Source of the DNA: Methyloceanibacter sp.
GTDB lineage: Bacteria > Pseudomonadota > Alphaproteobacteria > Rhizobiales > Methyloligellaceae
Direction of reading: 5' to 3'
DNA: 8,712 bases
NCBI GenBank assembly: GCA_022865725.1
Contig: JALHTP010000048.1
Coordinates: 1 to 8,712, forward strand
A program made the translations under genes and the position numbers. Shown in pieces: positions 1 to 4,630 of this stretch (positions within the stretch are counted from its first letter, which is position 1; each line of letters begins with the position of its first letter). The notes below the pieces were generated by a model. The model was not told the origin of the DNA, searched no databases, and worked only from the letters and a program-made list of their open reading frames with translations.

Positions 1-70
1 ACCCGTATGACGGGCAATGAACCAAAATGGTGAGAGCGGTCAAGTTACGCTCTGCATGGAGCCTTGCTAG

Positions 71-778
71 ATGACTGCCATGAGACCTGAAACACCTGCC
101 CCGAACGAGGTCCCGGCGCGCCTGCGCCGGGTCCTGAAAGAGATCGCTATCGCCGCCGAGGCTGCCAGTCGCGAGCCCGCCGGCGTGAGGCTCGTTGCCG
201 TGACCAAGACCGTGCCGGCCTCGGTCATCGAGGAGGCGATAAGCGCCGGCCAACGCTGCTTCGGCGAGAACCGGGTGCAGGAGGCGCAAGCCAAATGGCC
301 CGCGTTGAAGGAGCGCCATCCCGGCATCGAGCTGCATCTGATCGGACCGCTCCAATCGAACAAGGTGCGCGAGGCGGTCGCTCTGTTCGACGTGATCGAG
401 ACGCTCGACCGTCCGAAGCTTGCACGCGCTCTCGCCGAGGAGTTGGAGCGCGCGGGAAAAAGCCCGCGTCTTTTCGTGCAGGTGAACACCGGCGAAGAGC
501 CGCAGAAGGTCGGCGTTTCCCCCGCCGAGACGGTGCCCTTCGTCGCGCTCTGCCGCGAAACGTTCGGCCTTTCCATTGATGGTCTGATGTGCATCCCACC
601 ATTTGAAGAGGAGCCCGCGATGCATTTCGCGCTTCTCGCCAAGCTCGCCGCGACGGTCGGGGTCAAGGAGCTGAGCATGGGCATGAGCGGCGACTTCGCG
701 CGCGCGGTCGCCTTCGGCGCGACCTATGTGCGCGTCGGCACCGCCATCTTCGGCGCCCGCGCGACTACCGAAGAATGA
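71..778 (+). CDS. YggS/PLPBP-family pyridoxal 5'-phosphate homeostasis protein
   Basis: This cytoplasmic, non-enzymatic PLP carrier of the YggS/PROSC/YBL036C family is a single-domain protein with the alanine-racemase-like TIM-barrel fold. It buffers free PLP and affects amino-acid and keto-acid pools. The 235-residue product matches family length. Visible hallmarks are VAVTKT with the PLP-binding lysine at about K46, FGENRVQE (65-72), HLIGPLQSNK (89-98), the VNTGEEPQKVG segment (138-148) and the phosphate-binding C-terminal stretch LSMGMSGDF (201-209), followed by VRVGTAIFG. The ATG at 71 is chosen because GGAG lies at 58-61, nine bases upstream. An in-frame ATG at 80 is the alternative. The 3' end overlaps the convergent L,D-transpeptidase gene by 14 bp. 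The family call is very secure. The exact physiological role is that of the family and cannot be read from the sequence. Confidence 0.96.
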   Translation: MTAMRPETPAPNEVPARLRRVLKEIAIAAEAASREPAGVRLVAVTKTVPASVIEEAISAGQRCFGENRVQEAQAKWPALKERHPGIELHLIGPLQSNKVREAVALFDVIETLDRPKLARALAEELERAGKSPRLFVQVNTGEEPQKVGVSPAETVPFVALCRETFGLSIDGLMCIPPFEEEPAMHFALLAKLAATVGVKELSMGMSGDFARAVAFGATYVRVGTAIFGARATTEE

Positions 779-1298
779 CGATCTGCGTTCCGCGCTTCAC
801 CTGCGCCAGCAGCATCTGCATGTCATGATGACTAAGCGCGATACAGCCGTCGGTCGGCGTGAAGCCTGGGCGTGCCAGATGCACGAAGATGGCGCTACCG
901 CGGCCCCTCACCCGCGGAAGGTCGTTATAGCCGAGCACCAGCACGAGATCGTAGAGGTGGTCGGCGCGCTTCAGGCCCTCCGCGCTCCGCCGCGACGGCA
1001 ATTTGACCAGCTTGTTGTAGCTGCGGCTCGTGGGATCGTCGCACCAGCCGTCATGGTCGCGGATCGCATGGACCGGCAACCGCGTGCGTGGGCGGGCCAT
1101 CCGGTCGGCCCGGTAGAGCACCTGGCGGACGGGAAAGCGGCCGAGCGGCGTCCCGCCGTCGCCTTCGCGCTTGAGCGCCCGGATGCCGGTGCGGCCGAGC
1201 GCCGCGGACCTCACGCCATGACCAAGCGCCACAAGTGCCTTGGATGGGTCCCCCGGCGCGCGCCGGACGAAGATCGGTCGGGATCGCTTAACCCTCAT
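765..1298 (-). CDS. YkuD-domain L,D-transpeptidase family protein
   Basis: This 177-residue protein is a minimal YkuD domain. L,D-transpeptidases join meso-diaminopimelate residues of peptidoglycan or attach proteins to it through an active-site cysteine. The signature is near the C-terminus: a histidine at 140 (IFVHLARPGF), then TPTDGCIAL with the presumed nucleophile C152. The usual HGC tripeptide reads DGC here. A second conserved block is GWCDDP (84-89), typical of this short alphaproteobacterial subfamily. No signal peptide or membrane segment is visible from the ATG at 1298. Either export is atypical, or the true start lies elsewhere, or the protein acts differently from classical periplasmic Ldts. 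No strong ribosome binding site precedes this ATG (AAGG lies about 11 bases upstream). The gene is divergent from the response regulator and its end overlaps the yggS end. Family assignment is good; activity is inferred. Confidence 0.9.
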   Translation of the reverse strand: MRVKRSRPIFVRRAPGDPSKALVALGHGVRSAALGRTGIRALKREGDGGTPLGRFPVRQVLYRADRMARPRTRLPVHAIRDHDGWCDDPTSRSYNKLVKLPSRRSAEGLKRADHLYDLVLVLGYNDLPRVRGRGSAIFVHLARPGFTPTDGCIALSHHDMQMLLAQVKRGTQIVILR

Positions 1299-1341
1299 GG
1301 GCGATCAGCCTTTTCTCTCGCCAGCAAGCTTCGCGACATGC

Positions 1342-1370
1342 TTGTCCAAGAGCTTGGCCCCGCATACAAC
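1342..1370 (+). promoter_or_regulatory. Predicted sigma-70 promoter of the response regulator gene
   Basis: TTGTCC (1342-1347) and TACAAC (1365-1370) are separated by exactly 17 bases. They match the housekeeping -35 and -10 hexamers well. The predicted start of transcription near 1377 gives a leader of about 28 bases before the ATG at 1405. AGGGG at 1394-1398 is the likely ribosome binding site. This is a prediction from sequence only. Confidence 0.6.
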
Positions 1371-1404
1371 TCGCTGGAGCGCGGAAACAAGCCAGGGGCC
1401 ACGA

Positions 1405-2091
1405 ATGAGCAATGCCCGCAAGATCCTCATCATCGACGATGACGACGAGCTTCGCGAGTCTTTGAGCGAGCAGCTTAGCCTGCATGAGGAGTTCGACACG
1501 CTGCTTGCGGCGACGGCGTCCGAGGGCCTGAAACAGGCGCGTAGCGGCCATGTCGACCTCGTGCTTCTCGATGTCGGGCTCCCAGATCTCGACGGCCGCG
1601 AGGCCTGCAAGCTGTTGCGCCGCGGCGGCTTCAAAGGTCCCATCGTCATGCTGACGGGGCAGGCCTCGGATTCCGACACGATCCTGGGATTGGAGTCGGG
1701 CGCCAACGATTATGTGACGAAGCCGTTCCGCCTGGGCGTGCTTCTCGCCCGCATCCGCGCGCAGCTCCGGCAGCACGAGCAGAGCGAGGACGCCGTCTTC
1801 ACCATCGGCCCTTACACCTTCAGGCCCGCCTCGAAGCTGCTGGTCGACGGCAACGGGTCCAAGGTCAGACTGACCGAGAAAGAGACCTCGATCCTGAAAT
1901 ATCTCTATCGCGCGGGCGAACGGGTCGTGACCCGCGACGTGCTGCTGCACGAGGTGTGGGGCTATAACGCGGGCGTCACCACCCATACGCTCGAGACGCA
2001 TATCTATCGTTTACGTCAGAAGATCGAGAAGGACCCGTCCCAGGCCGAGCTGCTGATCACCGAGACCGGCGGCTATAAGCTCGTCCCGTAG
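1405..2091 (+). CDS. OmpR/PhoB-family response regulator, CenR-like candidate
   Basis: This is a 228-residue two-domain transcription factor. The N-terminal receiver domain (about 5-120) has the acidic pocket DDDD at 11-14, the phospho-acceptor D56 in LVLLDVGLPD, the switch threonine T84 in VMLTGQ and K106 in VTKPF. The C-terminal winged-helix DNA-binding domain (about 132-226) carries LTEKE, VVTRDVLLHEVWGY and a THTLETHIYRLRQKIE recognition region. The start at 1405 is preferred over in-frame 1240 because the receiver domain begins immediately after it, AGGGG lies six bases upstream, and the upstream part overlaps the divergent gene. No histidine kinase is adjacent, so it is an orphan regulator here. 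The EQLSLHEEF segment and the neighbourhood recall the essential envelope regulator CenR of alphaproteobacteria. That identity comes from memory and needs an orthology test. As a response regulator the call is near certain. Confidence 0.95.
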   Translation: MSNARKILIIDDDDELRESLSEQLSLHEEFDTLLAATASEGLKQARSGHVDLVLLDVGLPDLDGREACKLLRRGGFKGPIVMLTGQASDSDTILGLESGANDYVTKPFRLGVLLARIRAQLRQHEQSEDAVFTIGPYTFRPASKLLVDGNGSKVRLTEKETSILKYLYRAGERVVTRDVLLHEVWGYNAGVTTHTLETHIYRLRQKIEKDPSQAELLITETGGYKLVP

Positions 2092-2105
2092 TCAATCGTC
2101 GTGGG

Positions 2106-2204
2106 TTGTCATGCCCGCGTAGGCGGGCATCCAGTAACCACCACGCTTCATAATCGCCAATGTCAGTGGTTACTGGATTGCCCGGTCAAACCGGGCGATG
2201 ACAA
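2106..2204. repeat. Composite palindromic intergenic repeat (REP/RIME-like)
   Basis: The arms are 2106-2141 and 2166-2204. Their outer ends are inverted copies (TTGTCAT versus ATGACAA), and the inner ends CCAGTAACCAC (2131-2141) and GTGGTTACTGG (2166-2176) are perfect inverted repeats. Each arm also contains its own hairpin: ATGCCCGC-GTAG-GCGGGCAT (2111-2130) and GCCCGGT-CAA-ACCGGGC (2180-2196). This GTCATGCCCGC...GCGGGCAT pattern is typical of dispersed palindromic elements in alphaproteobacterial genomes. It lies between two convergent genes, where it may also act as a bidirectional transcription stop. Multicopy status is expected from the class, but only one copy is present in the window. 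Confidence 0.8.
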
Positions 2205-2228
2205 GGGTTTGGTTGGCGTCTCGCGTTA

Positions 2229-3050
2229 TTATTCAATCTCGAAATCGGCGATGACCGGCACATGGTCGGAGGTGCGCGGCCAGTCGCGAGTCTCGTCGAG
2301 AACCTTCATGGCGACCGCGGCACCATCGAGCGCCGGCGTCGTCCAGATATGGTCGAGCCGCCGCCCGCGATTCGAGGCGCGCCAGTCGCGGTTGCGATAG
2401 CTCCACCAGGTGAAGAGCTTCTCTTCGGCGGGCACATGCCGCCGCATCACGTCCACCCAATCATGCGATTCCATCACGCGCGTGAGCCGCTCGGTTTCGG
2501 GCGGCGTATGGCTCACCACTTTGAGCAGCTGCTTGTGCGACCAGACGTCGGAGGGAAGCGGCGCGACGTTCAGGTCGCCGACCAGGATCATGCGGTTCTT
2601 GGCCTTTCCGCGCATGCTTGCGAACCAGGCCTCCATGGCCTCGAGGAAATCGAGCTTGTGGCGGAATTTCGGGTTGACCTCGGGATCGGGAACATCGCCG
2701 CCGGCCGGCACATAGATGTTGTGCAGGACCGGCGGCTTGGCTTGGCCGCTCACGCCGTCAAGCGCGACGGAGAGATGCCGCGCATGCCCGCGTCCGCAAA
2801 TGTCGCGGCGCTCTTCGAGCGTGAAGGGCAGGCGCGAGAGCGTGGCGACGCCGTGATAGCCCTTCTGGCCGGCGACCGCGATATGCGGAAAGCCGAGCGT
2901 GCGGAGCTCGAGCTCAGGAAACTTATCGTCGACGCATTTGATCTCTTGCAGGCAGAGCACGTCAGGCCGGTGTGCCTTGACGAAGCGGCTCACGAGATCG
3001 AGCCGGAGCCTGACGGAGTTGATGTTCCAGGTGGCGAGGCGGAAGCGCAT
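2229..3050 (-). CDS. xth: Exodeoxyribonuclease III (AP endonuclease, ExoIII family)
   Basis: This 273-residue enzyme of the endonuclease/exonuclease/phosphatase fold incises DNA 5' to abasic sites and removes 3'-blocking groups and nucleotides in base excision repair. All catalytic blocks of the ExoIII family are visible: WNINSVR with N9/N11, LQEIKC with the metal-binding E36, IYVPAGGD with Y113, GDLNVAP with D159 and N161, the RLDHIW block (231-236) and the terminal SDHVPV with D262-H263. Length matches the E. coli enzyme closely. The ATG at 3050 starts directly at the first beta strand (MRFRLATWN), so the start is well supported, although no clear Shine-Dalgarno sequence precedes it. The gene is convergent with the response regulator, with a palindromic repeat between them. 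Two predicted sRNAs on the same strand lie upstream. No promoter is evident in 3051-3146. Confidence 0.97.
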   Translation of the reverse strand: MRFRLATWNINSVRLRLDLVSRFVKAHRPDVLCLQEIKCVDDKFPELELRTLGFPHIAVAGQKGYHGVATLSRLPFTLEERRDICGRGHARHLSVALDGVSGQAKPPVLHNIYVPAGGDVPDPEVNPKFRHKLDFLEAMEAWFASMRGKAKNRMILVGDLNVAPLPSDVWSHKQLLKVVSHTPPETERLTRVMESHDWVDVMRRHVPAEEKLFTWWSYRNRDWRASNRGRRLDHIWTTPALDGAAVAMKVLDETRDWPRTSDHVPVIADFEIE

Positions 3051-3146
3051 GGGCGGGCAAGGATTGGGGCGCGGGATGGGAAAAGCAAGCCGGGCCTTAA
3101 GGCTTCCACCGGATGCACAGTCGCCCAGTCCAACAGGGGGCCAGAC

Positions 3147-3187
3147 AAAGAAGAAGCCCCAGAGACGGGGGGACTCGGGGCTTCTTC
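3147..3187 (-). terminator. Intrinsic terminator of sRNA candidate A
   Basis: GAAGAAGCCCC (3150-3160) pairs perfectly with GGGGCTTCTTC (3177-3187). Three more pairs (3162-3164 with 3174-3176) lie inside. Read on the minus strand the 3' arm is U-rich and continues into UUUG, giving a moderate terminator. The loop displays CCCCCC. On the plus strand no T tract follows. It would stop transcription before xth. Confidence 0.65.
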
Positions 3188-3290
3188 GGGTTCCTTATGG
3201 GGGGAACCTGTGATGGGGAGGGAAGCCCATCACAGTAGCGGCATACCACTTCTACATGCCGACCGAGATGTCTTTTTGCCGCATCAATAA
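3147..3290 (-). ncRNA. Predicted sRNA A (downstream member of tandem pair)
   Basis: Read on the minus strand, the segment folds into successive hairpins. The first is CGGCAT/ATGCCG (3239-3244 with 3256-3261), for which an alternative partner GCGGCA exists at 3277-3282. A perfect 10-bp stem, CTGTGATGGG/CCCATCACAG (3208-3217 with 3226-3235), follows and displays the loop CUUCCCUC. Next are GGTTCC/GGAACC (3189-3194 with 3203-3208) and the terminator at 3147-3187. The order matches the neighbouring candidate B: loop hairpin, small hairpin, terminator. The loop is identical to that of B, although the stems are unrelated. I find no canonical promoter, so the 5' end is a guess. It may begin upstream of the 3296-3318 hairpin or arise by read-through and processing of B. 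A pyrimidine-rich exposed loop suggests pairing with Shine-Dalgarno regions, as for AbcR/ar15 or ar14-type sRNAs. No long reading frame explains the stretch. Confidence 0.6.
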
Positions 3291-3295
3291 ATTCT

Positions 3296-3318
3296 GCTCC
3301 GGCCAAGGGAGCCGGAGC
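3296..3318 (-). other. Perfect 8-bp hairpin between sRNA candidates A and B
   Basis: GCTCCGGC (3296-3303) and GCCGGAGC (3311-3318) form a perfect stem. On the minus strand the loop is UCCCUUG, which shares UCCCU with the loops of both neighbouring sRNA candidates. It is followed by AGAATTTATT, too weak to call a terminator confidently. It may be the 5' hairpin of sRNA A or a remnant of a third unit. Confidence 0.5.
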
Positions 3319-3345
3319 TTCTGCAATTGGTGATGAGCAGTACAT

Positions 3346-3384
3346 AAAAGAAAGGCGCCCAACCGCTGCGCGTGGTTGGGCGCC
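3346..3384 (-). terminator. Intrinsic terminator of sRNA candidate B
   Basis: GGCGCCCAACC (3354-3364) pairs perfectly with GGTTGGGCGCC (3374-3384) around a 9-nt loop. On the minus strand the stem is followed directly by TTTCTTTTAT (3353-3344). On the plus strand AGAAGCGCG follows instead, so the terminator works in the minus direction. This is a strong intrinsic terminator prediction. Confidence 0.8.
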
Positions 3385-3495
3385 AGAAGCGCGTTTTTTC
3401 GCGCGCGTGCCGGGAGGGAAGCCGGCACGAGCGAACCACATCTTCGGCTAGACGGGGGGCACTACCGATGAAAGCGATGTGGTCCGCTTCTAGGC
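3346..3495 (-). ncRNA. Predicted sRNA B (upstream member of tandem pair)
   Basis: This is a roughly 150-nt minus-strand unit between a promoter (3500-3528) and a strong terminator (3346-3384). The 5' domain is a 13-bp stem, AGCGGACCACATC (3488-3476) with GATGTGGTTCGCT (3442-3430). It has one G-U pair that would be an A-C mismatch on the opposite strand, which supports the minus orientation. Its enclosed part can pair CGGTAG with CTAGCCG around a loop with CCCCCC. The next hairpin, CGTGCCGG/CCGGCACG (3406-3413 with 3422-3429), displays CUUCCCUC, the same 8-nt loop as in sRNA A. A small GCGCG-A6-CGCGC hairpin (3389-3404) and the terminator complete it. The loops are complementary to GA-rich Shine-Dalgarno sequences, so base-pairing control of translation is inferred. 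Tandem arrangement recalls AbcR1/AbcR2 (ar15). I cannot assign the family by reading alone. Confidence 0.7.
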
Positions 3496-3499
3496 CCAA

Positions 3500-3528
3500 G
3501 AGATATGTAGGTTTCAAACCGATTTCAA
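3500..3528 (-). promoter_or_regulatory. Predicted sigma-70 promoter of sRNA B with palindrome in spacer
   Basis: On the minus strand TTGAAA (3528-3523) and TATCTC (3505-3500) are spaced by exactly 17 bases, and transcription would begin near 3495. The spacer contains a perfect 11-bp palindrome, GGTTT-G-AAACC (3520-3510 as read on the minus strand). The -35 region also forms a direct repeat with it (CGGTTGAAA followed by CGGTTTGAAA, 11 bases apart), a plausible operator. Upstream is an AT-rich stretch (3541-3563) that could act as an UP element. Confidence 0.6.
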
Positions 3529-3615
3529 CCGCCGCCCCTTGAAAAATTTAACGCGGCGTAAATAGAAACCCCGGCCCTTGAGACAAGTGATTGATTCGCC
3601 GTTGCTTTCCTTCGA

Positions 3616-3665
3616 TTTCCGGGGCCCTGAAAGGGTCGACGGGGCCGGCTTTTGCCGTCCGGAAA
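3616..3665. other. Three-way-junction-like inverted repeat in lolA 3' UTR
   Basis: TTTCCGG (3616-3622) pairs perfectly with CCGGAAA (3659-3665). Two small hairpins are nested inside: CCCT-GAA-AGGG (3625-3635) and CGGC-TTTT-GCCG (3646-3657). It begins 16 bases beyond the lolA stop codon. No T tract follows on the minus strand, so it is not a standard intrinsic terminator. It may mark the 3' end of lolA mRNA. Confidence 0.4.
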
Positions 3666-3681
3666 CACGCCCTTTTTGGCC

Positions 3682-4527
3682 CTAGCGGAAGGGCTGGAAG
3701 CTGTCCTTCGCGGTGAAGAAGTCGGCCGCGACCTTTCGCCCCGAGACGATGTCGGTGACGGTCACCCGCGTCGTCAATCCTTGCGCGTCGGTGATCGCCC
3801 ACTGCTTCAGCTGAAGCTCCGATCCGCTGTCGAACACGAGCCTGATGGTGCCCGCGGCGTCGCCCGACTTGTCTTCGAGCGATATGGCCAGCATCCCCTC
3901 CTGGCTCTCGACCCCGACAATGCGGGAATCGCGGGCAAGATCGACCGCGTCGGTCAGGAGGAGCCGGAAGGGGGTCGATTGGATGGGATATTTCTCGACC
4001 GTCCGCAGGTCGGAATCCTCGATGGCGAGGGAAGACCCGTCGGCCACGATGCGGAGCGCGCTCGGTGGCGCATAGTCGAATCTGATCTTTCCTGGCCTTT
4101 GCACGTAGAAGCGCCCGGTGGTGCGCTTATTGGCGGCGTCGACCTGCTCGAAGCCGCCTTGGAGATTGGTAATGCTGTTGAAATAGGCGTTGATGCGCTC
4201 GACGGCTTTGGTCTGCTCGGGGCCGATCAGAGGCGTCGCCGCCTGTGCCGCCTCGACCGCGGCTTCCCAGCCAGCGCCCTCGTCCACGGCGGTCGGGGTG
4301 ATCTCGTCCGGTGGGGGCGGCGCCCCGGTTGCCCCGGTCTCATCGCCAAGCGCCGGCCTAAGCTGGTCCTCGGGCTCCGTCAGGCCTTGACGCGTAGGGG
4401 CGGGGCCCACGGCTGAGGGGCTCTTCACCACCGTGGTCGCGCTGTCCTCGGCGAAGGCGGGGCCGACGCACAAGCAAAAGCCAAGTGGCAGCGCGAAGAG
4501 AAGCCCGGCTGCTCTGCGACTATTCAT
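3682..4527 (-). CDS. lolA: Outer-membrane lipoprotein carrier protein LolA
   Basis: LolA is the periplasmic chaperone that receives lipoproteins from the LolCDE/LolF transporter in the inner membrane and carries them to the outer membrane. The 281-residue product has a signal peptide: basic MNSRR, a hydrophobic core to about residue 22, and a signal peptidase I site after AFA at 26. A long Pro/Ala/acidic low-complexity region (about 27-100) precedes the LolA beta-barrel domain (about 104-281). In that domain INAYFNSITNLQGGFEQ (112-128), GRFYVQRPGKIRFDY (138-152) and PFRLLL (186-191) match family blocks. The ATG at 4527 is preferred over in-frame 4593 because GGGGAG lies just upstream and the signal peptide starts there. 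The N-terminal extension makes it about 80 residues longer than E. coli LolA. It follows ftsK after 103 bp with its own candidate promoter, and the predicted sRNA pair lies downstream. Confidence 0.93.
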   Translation of the reverse strand: MNSRRAAGLLFALPLGFCLCVGPAFAEDSATTVVKSPSAVGPAPTRQGLTEPEDQLRPALGDETGATGAPPPPDEITPTAVDEGAGWEAAVEAAQAATPLIGPEQTKAVERINAYFNSITNLQGGFEQVDAANKRTTGRFYVQRPGKIRFDYAPPSALRIVADGSSLAIEDSDLRTVEKYPIQSTPFRLLLTDAVDLARDSRIVGVESQEGMLAISLEDKSGDAAGTIRLVFDSGSELQLKQWAITDAQGLTTRVTVTDIVSGRKVAADFFTAKDSFQPFR

Positions 4528-4573
4528 GAACTCCCCTTCCGTCGACCGGCGCGGCTTAAGACCCAGGACGCAA

Positions 4574-4603
4574 TCGATAGATGATTCAGGCAAATCTGGT
4601 CAA
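4574..4603 (-). promoter_or_regulatory. Predicted promoter upstream of lolA
   Basis: On the minus strand TTGACC (4603-4598) and TATCGA (4579-4574) are separated by 18 bases. CTATCG with 17 bases is the alternative -10 register. This lies between the ftsK stop and the lolA start and would allow lolA transcription independent of ftsK. There is no obvious terminator for ftsK in the same gap, so co-transcription is also possible. Confidence 0.5.
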
Positions 4604-4630
4604 CTTCTTGGCGGTTTTTGCTTTTGGCGC

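Noticed and set aside
2..14. CCCGT-ATG-ACGGG hairpin at the left window edge
   Set aside because: It has only five pairs and no T tract, and the context is cut off. It cannot be told apart from chance or a repeat remnant.
2106..2204. CRISPR-like reading of the repeated palindromes
   Set aside because: There are only two inverted arms, no regularly spaced direct repeats or spacers, and no cas genes.
3215..3222. GGGGAGGG, a match to the FtsK-orienting consensus GGGNAGGG, in the same window as ftsK
   Set aside because: It is part of the hairpin loop of sRNA A. One 8-mer match in GC-rich DNA is not evidence of a polar sequence without genome-wide skew data.
2262..3290. 342-codon plus-strand open frame antisense to xth
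   Set aside because: It is a GC-rich shadow of xth with low-complexity composition. The minus-strand xth has every catalytic motif.
3296..3318. Intrinsic terminator reading of this hairpin on the minus strand
   Set aside because: The following AGAATTTATT is not a proper T tract, and the sRNA B terminator already lies just upstream. It is kept as a structural hairpin only.
3097..3441. Minus-strand open frame of 114 codons over the lolA-xth gap
   Set aside because: It runs through several hairpins and two terminators and resembles no protein family. The RNA structure explains the region better.
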